Positions 21,118 through 30,895 are shown, counted from the stretch's first letter. The stretch is DNA of 64,000 nucleotides from Streptomyces rubrogriseus (GCF_027947575.1 NZ_CP116256.1:8308001-8372000); one strand, 5' to 3'. The notes: generated from the letters alone by a model not told the origin. Program-made: numbers and translations.

Positions 21118-23142
21118 TTGACGCAGACCATCGCCCCGCGCCTGCGGACCCTGGTGCTGCTGCTCGTGGCCGCGGCCTGCGCGCTGCTGGCCGGCGCCGG
21201 ACCGGCCTCCGCACACGCCGCGCTGACCGGCAGCGACCCCCGGGAGGGGGCGGTGGTCGACACGGCTCCGGCCCAGGTGTCGCTCACCTTCTCCGAGTCG
21301 GTCTCCACGGACGACGACTCACTGCGCGTCCTCGATCCCAAGGGCAAGCGCGTCGACGACGGCAAGCCGTCCGGCACGGGCGGCACCACGTACTCCGTGA
21401 AACTGCACGCCGGGCTGCCCGACGGCACGTACACCGTGACCTACCAGGTCGTCTCCGCCGACAGCCACCCGGTCGCCGGCGCCTACACCTTCTCCGTCGG
21501 CGCCCCCTCCGAGACCTCGGTCACCGTCTCCGGGCCGTCGGCCGGCGGCGGCTTCGTCGGCGGGTTGTACGGCGTCGGACGGTACGTGTCGTACACCGGG
21601 TTCGCGGTCCTGGTGGGCGGCGCGGCCTTCGTCCTCGCCTGCTGGCCGCGCGGCTCCGGGGTGCGCGTCCTGCAGCGGGTCGTCGTCTCCGGGTGGCTCG
21701 CGCTGACCGCCGCCACCCTCCTGCTCCTCCTGCTGCGCGGCTCGTACACCGGTTCCGGGAAGTTCGCCGACGTCTTCGACCTCAACCTGCTCGGCGAGGT
21801 GCTGCAGACCAAGCCCGGCGCCGCGCTGGTCTCCCGGCTGCTGCTGCTCGCGGCGGCCGCGCTGTTCATCGCCGTGCTCTTCGGCGCGTACGACAAACGG
21901 GAGGACGAGGAGAAGCGGGACCTCACCTTCGGGCTCGCGGTCGGCGGGAGCGTCGTGGCGGCGGGCCTCGCGGCGACCTGGGCGATGTCCGAACACGCCT
22001 CCGTCGGCCTCCAGGCCGGGCTCGCCATGCCGGTCGACGTCGTCCACCTGATCGCCGTCGCCACCTGGCTCGGCGGGCTCACCGCGCTGCTCGTCGCCCT
22101 GTACCGCGCTCCGGCGGACACACCGGTGCCCGCCCTCGCCGTACGCCGGTTCTCGCGCGTCGCCTTCGGCAGCGTGATCGCGCTGGTGGTGACCGGCACC
22201 TACCAGTCCTGGCGCCAGCTCGGCTCCTGGACGGCCTTCACCGACACCCGGTACGGGCAGCTGCTCCTGGTGAAGATCGGGCTCGTCGCCGTACTCGTCG
22301 GCGTCGCCTACTTCTCGCGGCGGTGGACGGCACAGCTGGCGGAGGCGGCACCCGCCGTCGCTGGGGCTGCGGCTGCACGGCGCGCGGAGAAGGGGGCCGG
22401 GAAGGCGGGCACGAAGGCGGGCACGAAAGCGTCCGGAAACGCGTCCGCGAAGGCGGGCACGAAGGCGCCCGGGAACGCGAAGGTCGCCCAGAAGGAGTCC
22501 GGCACCGCGAAGGCGTCCGGCACCACGAAAGGCTCCGGCACCGCGAAGGGCTCAGGCGGCTCCCAGCGTGCCGCACAGCTCGCCCGGCAGCGCGCGGCCG
22601 TGGACGCCGCCCGGCAGAAGCGGCAACGGGACGCCGATCCGAACCGCTTCGGACTGCGCCGCTCCGTGCTCGCCGAGGCGGGCATCGCGGTCGTCCTGCT
22701 GGTGGTGACCACCGTCCTGACCCAGACCGAGCCGGGCCGCACCGAGGAGGAGGCCAAGGCCGCCGGCGGGTCCTCCGCGGCCGCCTCCGCGCCCTCCACC
22801 GGCGCGGTGACCCTGGACATGCCCTTCGACACCGGCGCCCAGAACGGCAAGGGAGTCGTACGGGTCGAACTCGACCCCGCCCGGGTCGGCGCCAACGACA
22901 TGCACCTCTACGTCGAGCGCCCGGACGGGACCGCCTTCGACATTCCCGAGGTGAAGGTGGCCCTCACCCAGAAGGCCAAGGACATCGGGCCGCTGCCCGT
23001 CGCCCCCGACCACATCACCACCGGCCACTGGTCGGCGAGCGGAGTGCAGATCCCGATGGCCGGAGACTGGGAAGTCGCCCTCACCGTGCGGACCTCCGAC
23101 ATCGACCAGGTCACCATCTCCAAGAACACGCAGATCGGCTGA
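21118..23142 (+). CDS. CopC-CopD fusion, copper import/resistance protein
   Basis: The 674-residue protein has a signal peptide ending ASA, then a CopC domain (about residues 32-125) whose first residue after cleavage is the copper-binding His of HAALTGSDPREGAVV. A CopD membrane domain with about eight helices follows (about 145-400), including conserved MSEHASVGLQ and MPVDVVHLIAVATWLGGL. A long Lys/Gly/Ala/Thr-rich repetitive linker (about 420-485) precedes a last membrane helix and an extracytoplasmic domain of about 110 residues of unknown function. The TTG start at 21118 is supported by GAGGGAGGG upstream. It probably moves copper across the membrane with YcnI. Confidence 0.88.
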   Translation: MTQTIAPRLRTLVLLLVAAACALLAGAGPASAHAALTGSDPREGAVVDTAPAQVSLTFSESVSTDDDSLRVLDPKGKRVDDGKPSGTGGTTYSVKLHAGLPDGTYTVTYQVVSADSHPVAGAYTFSVGAPSETSVTVSGPSAGGGFVGGLYGVGRYVSYTGFAVLVGGAAFVLACWPRGSGVRVLQRVVVSGWLALTAATLLLLLLRGSYTGSGKFADVFDLNLLGEVLQTKPGAALVSRLLLLAAAALFIAVLFGAYDKREDEEKRDLTFGLAVGGSVVAAGLAATWAMSEHASVGLQAGLAMPVDVVHLIAVATWLGGLTALLVALYRAPADTPVPALAVRRFSRVAFGSVIALVVTGTYQSWRQLGSWTAFTDTRYGQLLLVKIGLVAVLVGVAYFSRRWTAQLAEAAPAVAGAAAARRAEKGAGKAGTKAGTKASGNASAKAGTKAPGNAKVAQKESGTAKASGTTKGSGTAKGSGGSQRAAQLARQRAAVDAARQKRQRDADPNRFGLRRSVLAEAGIAVVLLVVTTVLTQTEPGRTEEEAKAAGGSSAAASAPSTGAVTLDMPFDTGAQNGKGVVRVELDPARVGANDMHLYVERPDGTAFDIPEVKVALTQKAKDIGPLPVAPDHITTGHWSASGVQIPMAGDWEVALTVRTSDIDQVTISKNTQIG

Positions 23143-23150
23143 ACCGCACC

Positions 23151-24488
23151 ATGCCCGACCAGTCCATTCCGCAGACCCGGGACCCCGAGGCGACCCGCGG
23201 GACGCCCGGACCGCTCGACTCCGACAGCCCCGGGGCAGTCACCGCCCCGGAGGGCGTATCGCGCCGGCGGCTGCTGGGCACCGCCGGTGCCACCGGGCTC
23301 GTCCTCGGCGCGGCGGGCGCCGCCGCGGGATACGCCGCCGCACCCTCGTCCGCCGCCACCCCCCTCACCTCGCTCGGCAGCGAGCGGGCAATGTTTCACG
23401 GGAAACATCAGCCCGGCATCACCACTCCCATGCAGGCCCGCGGGCACCTCGTCGCCTTCGACCTCACGGCGGGCGCCGGGCGCAAGGAGGCCGCCGCGCT
23501 GCTGCGCCGCTGGTCCGACACGGCCCGGCGGCTGATGGCGGGCGAGCCGGCCGGCAGCCGTGACACGGACGTGGCCCGGGACGCCGGGCCCTCCTCGCTG
23601 ACGGTCACCTTCGGGCTCGGGCACAGCTTCTTCGGCCGGACCGGGCTGGAGAAGCAGCGCCCGGTCGCGCTCGACCCGCTCCCCGACTTCTCCTCCGACC
23701 ACCTCGACAAGAACCGCAGCAACGGCGATCTGTGGGTGCAGATCGGCGCCGACGACGCGCTGGTGGCCTTTCACGCCCTGCGCGCGATCCAGCGGGACGC
23801 CGGGGCCGCCGCCCGGGTCCGCTGGCAGATGAACGGCTTCAACCGTTCCCCCGGCGCCACCGCCCACCCCATGACCGCCCGCAACCTCATGGGCCAGATC
23901 GACGGCACCCGCAACCCGAAGCCCGGCGAGGCCGACTTCGACCGGCGGATCTTCGTCCCCGAGGAGCCCGAGGCCGGGAAGGGCGGTCCGGCCTGGATGG
24001 CGAACGGCTCCTACGTCGTCGTACGCCGCATCCGCATGCTCCTCGACGACTGGGAGGAACTGTCGGTAAAGGCGCAGGAGGAGGTCATCGGGCGCCGGAA
24101 GTCCGACGGGGCACCGCTGTCCGGAGGGAGCGGGGCCACCGAGTCGACGGAGATGGACCTGGAGAAGACGGACGGGTCCGGAGAACTCGTCGTTCCGATC
24201 AACGCCCACGCCCGGATCACCCGCCCCGACCAGAACGGCGGCGCGGCGATGGTCCGCCGGCCCTTCTCGTACCACGACGGCTTCGACGCCGACGGTGTCC
24301 CGGACGCCGGGCTGCTCTTCGTCTGCTGGCAGGCCGATCCGCTGCGGGGTTTCGTGCCCGTGCAGCGCAAGCTGGACCGGGGCGACGCGCTGTCGCAGTT
24401 CATCCGGCACGAGGCGAGCGGCCTGTTCGCGGTGCCGGGCGGGGCGGCGGAGGGAGAGTACGTGGGTCAGCGGCTGCTGGAGGGGTGA
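23151..24488 (+). CDS. dtpA: Tat-exported dye-decolourising peroxidase (DtpA-like)
   Basis: The 445-residue protein has a twin-arginine signal (SRRRLLGTAGATGLVLG). The DyP heme peroxidase fold carries the GxxDG motif in LMGQIDGTRNP, which holds the distal Asp. A proximal His lies in INAHARITRPD, and distal Arg candidates in VRRPFSYHDG. The ending FVPVQRKLDRGDALSQFIRHE is also typical. In S. lividans the DyP protein DtpA works with Sco and the PCuAC protein to support GlxA maturation and aerial growth, and the gene order here is the same. The ATG at 23151 is 8 bp after CopCD. A parS-like sequence lies inside the coding region. Confidence 0.9.
   Translation: MPDQSIPQTRDPEATRGTPGPLDSDSPGAVTAPEGVSRRRLLGTAGATGLVLGAAGAAAGYAAAPSSAATPLTSLGSERAMFHGKHQPGITTPMQARGHLVAFDLTAGAGRKEAAALLRRWSDTARRLMAGEPAGSRDTDVARDAGPSSLTVTFGLGHSFFGRTGLEKQRPVALDPLPDFSSDHLDKNRSNGDLWVQIGADDALVAFHALRAIQRDAGAAARVRWQMNGFNRSPGATAHPMTARNLMGQIDGTRNPKPGEADFDRRIFVPEEPEAGKGGPAWMANGSYVVVRRIRMLLDDWEELSVKAQEEVIGRRKSDGAPLSGGSGATESTEMDLEKTDGSGELVVPINAHARITRPDQNGGAAMVRRPFSYHDGFDADGVPDAGLLFVCWQADPLRGFVPVQRKLDRGDALSQFIRHEASGLFAVPGGAAEGEYVGQRLLEG
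23393..23406. other. parS-like site, one mismatch
   Basis: GTTTCACGGGAAAC differs at one position from the ParB-binding site GTTTCACGTGAAAC. It lies within the dtpA coding sequence and is read there as part of AMFHGKHQ. Confidence 0.6.
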
Positions 24489-24568
24489 ATCCGGGGGCGC
24501 GTCACCCCGCGGAGGGGCTTGTGCGAGACGCGTGAGCCGGGTGTCCCGGGGCCCATTAGGGTGAGGAC

Positions 24569-25501
24569 ATGCCAGCCAGTTACGCGTATCTCGGCCCTGA
24601 AGGCACCTTCACCGAAGTCGCCCTGCGCACGCTCCCGGAGACGGCGACCCGGGAACTGGTCCCGTACGTCTCCGTGCAGTCCGCGCTCGACGCGGTGCGC
24701 ACCGGCGAGGCCGAGGCCGCGTTCGTGCCGATCGAGAACTCCGTCGAGGGCGGCATCACCACCACCCTCGACGAGCTGGTCGCCGGCCAGCCGCTGATGA
24801 TCTACCGCGAGGTGCTGCTGTCCATCACCTTCGCGCTGCTGGTCCGGCCCGGCACCAAGCTGTCGGACATCAAGACGGTCACCGCCCACCCGGCCGCACA
24901 GCCCCAGGTCCGCAACTGGATCAAGGCGCACCTCCCGGACGTCGCCTGGGAGTCGGCCGCCTCCAACGCGGACGGTGCCCGACTGGTGCAGGAGGGGCGG
25001 TACGACGCCGCCTTCGCCGGTGAGTTCGCCGCGGAGCGCTACGGTCTCGAGGTGCTGGAGGCCGACATCCACGACGCGGAGAACGCCCAGACGCGCTTCG
25101 TGCTGGTGGGCCGCCCGGCCCGGCCCGCGGCGCCGACCGGGGCGGACAAGACGTCCGTCGTGCTCTGGCAGCGCGACGACCACCCCGGCGGCCTGCGCGA
25201 TCTGCTGGGCGAGTTCGCCACCCGGGGCGTCAACCTGATGCTGCTGCAGTCCCGGCCCACCGGTGCGGGTATCGGCAACTACTGCTTCTGCATCGACGCC
25301 GAGGGGCACATCTCCGACCGGCGGGTGGCCGACGCCTTGATGGGCCTGAAGCGGTCCTGCCTCCAGGTGCGCTATCTGGGTTCGTATCCGCGTGCGGAGG
25401 TCACGCCCGCCGATGTGGACGCTCTGCGCCCGGGCACCTCGGACGAGGCGTTCGCGGCGGCGGCGGACTGGGTGGCGCGCTGCCAGGACGGCCGGTTCTG
25501 A
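24569..25501 (+). CDS. pheA: Prephenate dehydratase
   Basis: The enzyme converts prephenate to phenylpyruvate in phenylalanine synthesis. The 310-residue protein has the opening SYAYLGPEGTFTEVAL, the catalytic-domain segments FVPIENSVEGGITTTLDEL and NAQTRFVLVG, and a C-terminal ACT domain for feedback by Phe (HPGGLRDLLGEFATRGVNLM, LQSRPTG, YCFCIDAEGH). The length fits the monofunctional actinobacterial enzyme. The ATG at 24569 is preceded by GGTGAGG. It stands alone, followed by a DnaA-box cluster. Confidence 0.95.
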   Translation: MPASYAYLGPEGTFTEVALRTLPETATRELVPYVSVQSALDAVRTGEAEAAFVPIENSVEGGITTTLDELVAGQPLMIYREVLLSITFALLVRPGTKLSDIKTVTAHPAAQPQVRNWIKAHLPDVAWESAASNADGARLVQEGRYDAAFAGEFAAERYGLEVLEADIHDAENAQTRFVLVGRPARPAAPTGADKTSVVLWQRDDHPGGLRDLLGEFATRGVNLMLLQSRPTGAGIGNYCFCIDAEGHISDRRVADALMGLKRSCLQVRYLGSYPRAEVTPADVDALRPGTSDEAFAAAADWVARCQDGRF

Positions 25502-25527
25502 CCGTCGGGCCTATCTGCTGATTTTCG

Positions 25528-25865
25528 TTGTCCACAGAAGTTATCCACAGGTCCGCTTCTCGACCTGGGGACAAGTCGACAACGAAGGGGCATTCAGTCG
25601 ACATATCCGCCTACGGCCCCCCGCTTCGCCCACAGGGGCCCAGGTCACCCTTCGTCCACCTGTTTCTTGCACCCCATTCTCCGGAGTGACACCGGGTGCC
25701 CCGTTTCCACTCGAAAGTGGGGGCCTGGAGGGTTTGGACGGCATGACTTCCGGAATGAGGAATGATCACTTCCGTGCATCCACAGATCTTTCGCACAGCC
25801 TGTGGATAACTTTTCCGGACGGTGGACTCCTGTGGACAATCACGCCCCAAGTCCCGTTCTCCACA
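25528..25865. other. DnaA-box cluster upstream of serS
   Basis: The 509-bp gap between pheA and serS holds four boxes matching TT(G/A)TCCACA exactly: 25528-25536 and 25541-25549 on plus, 25801-25809 and 25831-25839 on minus. Weaker boxes are TTCTCCACA at 25857-25865, GCATCCACA at 25776-25784, and TTGTCCCCA on minus at 25566-25574. No gene is supported in the gap. Clusters of this kind outside oriC can titrate DnaA. From memory, one was described on S. coelicolor cosmid D78, which I believe covers serS. Confidence 0.75.
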
Positions 25866-26010
25866 AGGAAATCCGGTCAACCCGGCGCCCGTGCGGCGCC
25901 TCGATCCGGGGACTCCGCAGTGCTTCATTGACCCGCCGAAGGGGAGGTGCGCCCCGCGTACGGCAATAGCGGGTCGAGACCCGACACCACGCACCGGTAG
26001 CCTTGACCGC

Positions 26011-27288
26011 GTGATTGACCTTCGCCTGCTCCGTGAGGACCCCGACCGTGTGCGCGCCTCGCAGCGCGCCCGTGGAGAGGACGTCGCGCTCGTCGACTCC
26101 CTCCTGTCCGCCGACGAACGGCGCAGGTCGTCCGGCGTCCGCTTCGACGAGCTGCGCGCCGAGCAGAAGGGCCTCGGCAAGCTGATCGGCAAGGCCGCCG
26201 GGGACGAGAAGGCCGAGCTGCTCAAGCGGGCCGAGCAGCTCAAGACCGACGTCAGGGCCGCCGACGCCGAGCGCGACGCGGCCGACGCCGAGACCCAGGA
26301 GCTGCTCCAGCGGCTCGGCAACCTCGTCCACCCCGACGTGCCCGTCGGCGGCGAGGAGGACTTCGTCACGCTGGAGACGCACGGCACGCACCGCGACTTC
26401 GCCGCCGAGGGCTTCGAGCCCAGGGACCACCTGGAGCTGGGCCAGCTGCTCGGCGCCATCGACGTGGAGCGCGGCGCGAAGGTCTCCGGCTCGCGCTTCT
26501 ACTTCCTGACCGGCGTGGGCGCCCTCCTGGAGCTGGCGCTGGTCAACGCGGCGATCGCACAGGCCACGGCGGCCGGCTTCACGCCGATGCTGACCCCGGC
26601 CCTGGTGCGCCCGCAGTCGATGGCCGGCACCGGCTTCCTCGGCCAGGCCGCCCAGGACGTCTACCACCTCGACAAGGACGACCTGTACCTGGTCGGCACG
26701 TCCGAGGTGCCGCTCGCCGCGTACCACATGGACGAGATCCTGGACGGCGACCGCCTGCCGCTGCGCTACGCCGGCTTCTCGCCCTGCTTCCGCCGCGAGG
26801 CGGGCTCGCACGGCAAGGACACCCGGGGCATCTTCCGTGTGCACCAGTTCGACAAGGTCGAGATGTTCTCCTACGTCCTCCCCGAGGACTCGCAGGCCGA
26901 GCACCAGCGCCTGCTGGAGTGGGAGAAGCAGTGGCTGACGTCGCTGGAGCTGCCGTTCCGGGTGATCGACGTGGCCTCGGCCGACCTGGGCTCCTCGGCC
27001 GCGCGCAAGTACGACTGCGAGGCGTGGATCCCGACCCAGGGCAAGTACCGCGAGCTGACCTCGACCTCGGACTGCACCGAGTTCCAGTCCCGCCGGCTGT
27101 CGATCCGCGTCCGCGAGGGCAAGAAGGTGCGCCCGCTGGCCACGCTCAACGGCACGCTGTGCGCCGTTCCGCGCACCATCGTGGCGATCCTGGAGAACCA
27201 CCAGCAGGCCGACGGCTCGGTCCGCGTTCCCGAGGTGCTGCGCCCGTACCTGGGCGGCCGGGAGGTCCTGGAGCCGGTGGCCAAGTGA
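26011..27288 (+). CDS. serS: Seryl-tRNA synthetase
   Basis: The 425-residue class II synthetase charges tRNA-Ser. An N-terminal coiled-coil arm (about residues 25-105) binds the long variable arm of tRNA-Ser. The catalytic core shows [10 protein letters not shown], motif 2 ([20 protein letters not shown], then QFDKVEMF), the serine-site stretch SSDLG-like [14 protein letters not shown], and motif 3 [17 protein letters not shown]. The GTG at 26011 ([15 protein letters not shown]) matches the normal N-terminus. The stop overlaps the HAD gene start as GTGA, so translation is coupled. A DnaA-box cluster lies upstream. Confidence 0.97.
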   Translation: MIDLRLLREDPDRVRASQRARGEDVALVDSLLSADERRRSSGVRFDELRAEQKGLGKLIGKAAGDEKAELLKRAEQLKTDVRAADAERDAADAETQELLQRLGNLVHPDVPVGGEEDFVTLETHGTHRDFAAEGFEPRDHLELGQLLGAIDVERGAKVSGSRFYFLTGVGALLELALVNAAIAQATAAGFTPMLTPALVRPQSMAGTGFLGQAAQDVYHLDKDDLYLVGTSEVPLAAYHMDEILDGDRLPLRYAGFSPCFRREAGSHGKDTRGIFRVHQFDKVEMFSYVLPEDSQAEHQRLLEWEKQWLTSLELPFRVIDVASADLGSSAARKYDCEAWIPTQGKYRELTSTSDCTEFQSRRLSIRVREGKKVRPLATLNGTLCAVPRTIVAILENHQQADGSVRVPEVLRPYLGGREVLEPVAK

Positions 27289-28127
27289 CTGACACCGGCA
27301 CCGCCACGGTCCCAGGCACCGGTTCCGCCGGGGGCTTCCCCTACCGGCTGATCGCCACCGACCTCGACGGCACACTGCTGCGCGGCGACGACACGATCTC
27401 GCGGCGCACCCGTGACGCGCTCGCCGCGGCCACCGCGGCGGGTGCCGCCCACATCGTGGTCACCGGGCGGGCGGTGCCCTGGACCCGGCACATCCTGGAC
27501 GACCTCGGTTACGACGGGCTGGCCGTCTGCGGCCAGGGCGCGCAGGTCTACCACGCCGGGGAGCACCGGCTGCTGACCTCCGTGACCCTGGACCGGCAGC
27601 TGGCCGGGGTGGCGCTGGCCAAGATCGAGGCGGAGACCGGTCCGCTGTACCTGGCGGCGAGCCGGGACGGGCTGGAGGGCGACGTGCTGGTCGGCCCGGG
27701 CTACGCGGTCGGGGGCGACCTGCCGGCCGTGCCCTTCACCGACGCCTCCGACCTGTGGTCGGCGCCGCTGAACAAGATCTACATCCAGCATCCGACCCTG
27801 TCGGACGACGAGCTGGCCGAGACCGCCCGCCGCGCCGCGGGCGGCTTCGTCACCGTCGTCATGGCCGGGGCGGGCGTCGTCGAGCTGTTGCCCCTGGGGT
27901 TGTCGAAGGCCACGGGACTGTCGCTGGCGGCCCGTCGGCTCGGTCTGAAGGCCGCGGACACGATCGCGTTCGGCGACATGCCCAATGACGTCCCCATGTT
28001 CGGCTGGGCGGCCCGGGGTGTGGCGATGGCCAACGCCCACGAGGAGCTGAAGGCGGTGGCCGACGAGGTGACGTCCTCCAACGACGAGGACGGCATCGCC
28101 GTGGTCCTGGAGCGTCTGTCGGCCTGA
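27285..28127 (+). CDS. HAD-superfamily phosphatase (Cof type)
   Basis: The 280-residue protein has the HAD catalytic motif I in [15 protein letters not shown] near residue 22, motif II in [11 protein letters not shown], the Lys of motif III in [11 protein letters not shown], and motif IV in [13 protein letters not shown]. The C-terminal cap of the Cof family suggests sugar-phosphate or nucleotide substrates, but none can be named. The GTG start overlaps the serS stop by 4 bases. A paralogue with very similar motifs is at 36164-37033. Confidence 0.9.
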   Translation: MTDTGTATVPGTGSAGGFPYRLIATDLDGTLLRGDDTISRRTRDALAAATAAGAAHIVVTGRAVPWTRHILDDLGYDGLAVCGQGAQVYHAGEHRLLTSVTLDRQLAGVALAKIEAETGPLYLAASRDGLEGDVLVGPGYAVGGDLPAVPFTDASDLWSAPLNKIYIQHPTLSDDELAETARRAAGGFVTVVMAGAGVVELLPLGLSKATGLSLAARRLGLKAADTIAFGDMPNDVPMFGWAARGVAMANAHEELKAVADEVTSSNDEDGIAVVLERLSA

Positions 28128-28347
28128 TGCCGACGCGGGGGCCCGGCTCCTCGCCTTGGCCCCGGCACACGGTCCGGACGGCGCCGGCGTCCCCGTCGGT
28201 CGGCCCACGCGGGGTGACCCGCGTGCTCGAAGCGGCCTCCCGTTGCGCCGGCGCCGTCCGTCCTCGTGCATCCCCCACAGTGCCGCTACGGGAAGCCGGG
28301 CGCCACCGATTAAAGCGGACGTACTCCGCGTTCCCGGCGGCTCGCGG

Positions 28348-29067
28348 TCACTCCTCCCCGGCGAGCGTCAGCGACCGCAGCTTCTGGCCGGCGTACCAGG
28401 TGGCGAGCACGGTCACCGCGGCGAGCAGCACCGTCGCGGTCGGCAGACCGACGTCGGAGGTCACCAGATTCCCGTCGGCGACCTTCTGGGCCACCGCCAG
28501 CGACCACTGCTGGACGCTCAGCGTGCGGGCCCCCGGCACCAGGGAGCCGAACAGGGCCTCCCAGACGAGCGCGTAGACGAGCCCGAAGACCACCGCGTGC
28601 CGGGACACCGTGCCCAGCAGCAGGAACAGCGCGGCGTAGGCGATGGAGGCGACCAGCGCGGCGATCGTGTAGGCGACGGCGACCTGCTGGCCGTTGCCGT
28701 TGAGGATCAGGCCCGCGAGCAGCGTGGGAACGGCGGAGAAGACCATCGTCACGGCTATGGCGACGATCAGCTTGGTGAAGATGATCGTCGGCCGCTTGAT
28801 CGGCTTGGACAGCAGGTACACCACCGAGCCGTCGTCGATCTCCGGGCCGATGGCGCCGGTACCGGCGATGACGCCGATGATCGGCACCATGGTGGCGAGG
28901 GCGAACCCGCCCAGCACGTCGACCGAGGTCTGGTCGTCGGCTCCGGCGAGCGCGCGCACCGCGACGGCGATGACGAGCAGCAGCAGGGGGAGGACGCCCA
29001 GGATGAGGGCCCGGCGGCGGCCGAGCAGGGCCCGGTAGGTGAGTCGGGCGACTGTGGGGTCGTACAT
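28348..29067 (-). CDS. ABC-2 type transporter permease
   Basis: The 239-residue membrane protein has about six hydrophobic segments, such as LILGVLPLLLLVIAVAVRAL and ALVASIAYAALFLLLGTVS. The stretch GSVVYLLSKPIKRPTIIFTK is typical of ABC-2 permeases. It is last in a four-gene minus-strand operon, 11 bp after its ATPase. It probably pairs with the ATPase at 29079. The substrate cannot be deduced from sequence. The 220 bp after its stop hold no gene I can support. Confidence 0.85.
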   Translation of the reverse strand: MYDPTVARLTYRALLGRRRALILGVLPLLLLVIAVAVRALAGADDQTSVDVLGGFALATMVPIIGVIAGTGAIGPEIDDGSVVYLLSKPIKRPTIIFTKLIVAIAVTMVFSAVPTLLAGLILNGNGQQVAVAYTIAALVASIAYAALFLLLGTVSRHAVVFGLVYALVWEALFGSLVPGARTLSVQQWSLAVAQKVADGNLVTSDVGLPTATVLLAAVTVLATWYAGQKLRSLTLAGEE

Positions 29068-29078
29068 TCTTCGGCCTC

Positions 29079-29990
29079 CTACGCCGCGACGAGATACGAG
29101 AAGACGGACTCGAGGGACTCGTCGGACGGCGAGACCGTGAGCAGCCGGATGCCGTGGTCGCGGGCGACCTTCGGCAGCAGGACCGTGAACCGGCCGAAGT
29201 CGACGGCCTGGATACGCAGGGCACCCTCGGCGAGGTCGACCTCGATGCCGGAGGTCGACGGGTCGGCGATCAGCGCGGCCGCCAGGGCCCGGTCGTCGCT
29301 GGAACGCACCAGGTAGCGGTGCGGCCGGTCGGTCATCAGGCGACGGATCTTGCGGAAGTCGCCGCTGGCCGCGTGGCGTCCGGCGACGATGACCTCGATG
29401 TGCCAGGCGAGCTGCTCGACCTCTTCCAGGATGTGCGAGGAGAACAGCACGGTGCGGCCCTCGTCGCCCATGCGCCGCAGCAGGTCCATCAGCTGCATGC
29501 GCTGGCGCGGGTCCATGCCGTTGAACGGCTCGTCGAGCAGGAGCAGCGACGGCTGGTGGACGAGGGCGGACGCCATCTTCACGCGCTGACGCATGCCCTT
29601 GGAGTACGTGGCGATCTTCCGGTCCTGGGCGTAGGCCATCTCCACGGTGGCGAGGGCCTCGTCGGCCGCCCTGGCCCCCAGCCCGTGCAGTTCGGCGTTG
29701 GCGAGGACGAACTCGCGGCCGGTGAGGAAGTCGTACATCGCCTCCCGCTCGGGGACGATGCCGATGTGCTTGTAGATGTCCTCGTTGCGCCAGACCGGCT
29801 GGCCGTCGAGGGTGACGCTGCCGGTGGAGGGGGCCAGGAAGCCGCCCATCATGTTGATGAGGGTGGACTTTCCCGCTCCGTTGGGGCCGAGCAGGCCGGT
29901 GACTCCGGGGCCGATCGTCATGGTGATGTCGTTGACGGCGACCACGTTGCCGAACCAGCGGGAGACGTGGTCGATGTTCAGCGTGGTCAC
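29079..29990 (-). CDS. ABC transporter ATP-binding protein
   Basis: The 303-residue ATPase has Walker A (LLGPNGAGKST), the signature YSKGMRQRVKMASALVH, Walker B (LLLLDEPFNGMD) and the switch His (LFSSHILEEVEQ). About 80 further C-terminal residues are typical of ABC-2 export ATPases. GTG 29990 is chosen because AAGGTGG precedes it and it overlaps the stop of the upstream permease (GTGA), showing coupling. It is the third gene of the operon. Confidence 0.9.
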   Translation of the reverse strand: MTTLNIDHVSRWFGNVVAVNDITMTIGPGVTGLLGPNGAGKSTLINMMGGFLAPSTGSVTLDGQPVWRNEDIYKHIGIVPEREAMYDFLTGREFVLANAELHGLGARAADEALATVEMAYAQDRKIATYSKGMRQRVKMASALVHQPSLLLLDEPFNGMDPRQRMQLMDLLRRMGDEGRTVLFSSHILEEVEQLAWHIEVIVAGRHAASGDFRKIRRLMTDRPHRYLVRSSDDRALAAALIADPSTSGIEVDLAEGALRIQAVDFGRFTVLLPKVARDHGIRLLTVSPSDESLESVFSYLVAA

Positions 29991-30895
29991 AGTCCCACCT
30001 TCTTGTAGCGGCGCATCAGCAGGCCGTAGGCACCGGCGATCAGGCCCAGGGTGACGAGGACGTAGACCGCGCCCTCGCCGTTGCTCGGGCCCACCCCGCC
30101 GGGGGAGGCGGAGGTGGCGCCCAGGAAGGCGGACTGCACTCCGTCGATGAGGGTGATCGGCGAGAACAGGCCTATCCAGGCGACGGCCCCGGAGCTGCCC
30201 TGGACGTCCGCGATGGCCTGGAGCGTGGAGACCGCGCCGTAGGTGATGGTCAGGACGGCGATGACGGCCGCGATGCCGAAGCCGCGGCGGGGGGTGACCG
30301 ATGCGACGACCAGGCCGAGGCCGGCGAAGAGCAGGGAGAGCAGTGCCACGGAGACCAGTCCCTGGGCGAACCCCTTGGTCTGGTCCGCGAAGTCGAGTTT
30401 GGCGAGCAGTGCGCCCACGTAGAGCACCAGCAGGGGTGCGGCGGTGAGGATGAACAGGGCCGAGGCCATCGAGGCGTACTTGGCGCGCACGTAGTCGGAG
30501 GTCTCGATCGGCCGGGAGAAGTACAGCGGCACGGTCTTGAAGCGCAGGTCGCGCGAGACGGACTGGGGGGCCTGGGCCGCGACGTAGAGACTGATGACGG
30601 CCTGCAGGACGATCGCGTAGCGCGTGTAGTCCACGGGCAGGTCGTTGGCCTTGGTGGCGACGGCGACCGCGACCATGATGCCCGCCGGGAGGCACATCAC
30701 CACGAAGAGCAGCATCGGCAGCACCTTGGACTTGGCCGAGCGGCCGAGGCCGTAGGCACCGCGCAGGGACTGCGAGTACAGCGAACGGCGGGCGTAGGCG
30801 CGGCCGAGGCGGGGGCCGTCGTAACTGCGGTAGCCGATGTTGTGGATGCGGGTCTGGTCACCCGGCACCGTGGCTGCGGGCTGTTCAGCTGCCAT
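29987..30895 (-). CDS. ABC transporter permease
   Basis: The 302-residue membrane protein has a cytoplasmic N-terminus of about 55 residues (with NIGYRSYDGPRLGRAYARRS) and about six membrane segments. The stretch LYFSRPIETSDYVRAKY corresponds to the coupling region seen in the operon's other permease. It is the second gene; its start overlaps the stop of the first ATPase by 11 bp, and its stop overlaps the start of the second ATPase by 4 bp. Confidence 0.85.
   Translation of the reverse strand: MAAEQPAATVPGDQTRIHNIGYRSYDGPRLGRAYARRSLYSQSLRGAYGLGRSAKSKVLPMLLFVVMCLPAGIMVAVAVATKANDLPVDYTRYAIVLQAVISLYVAAQAPQSVSRDLRFKTVPLYFSRPIETSDYVRAKYASMASALFILTAAPLLVLYVGALLAKLDFADQTKGFAQGLVSVALLSLLFAGLGLVVASVTPRRGFGIAAVIAVLTITYGAVSTLQAIADVQGSSGAVAWIGLFSPITLIDGVQSAFLGATSASPGGVGPSNGEGAVYVLVTLGLIAGAYGLLMRRYKKVGL

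Noticed and set aside
25528..25865. DnaA boxes as the replication origin itself
   Set aside because: The cluster is small and dnaA, dnaN, rnpA and rpmH are not adjacent. oriC is expected outside this window.
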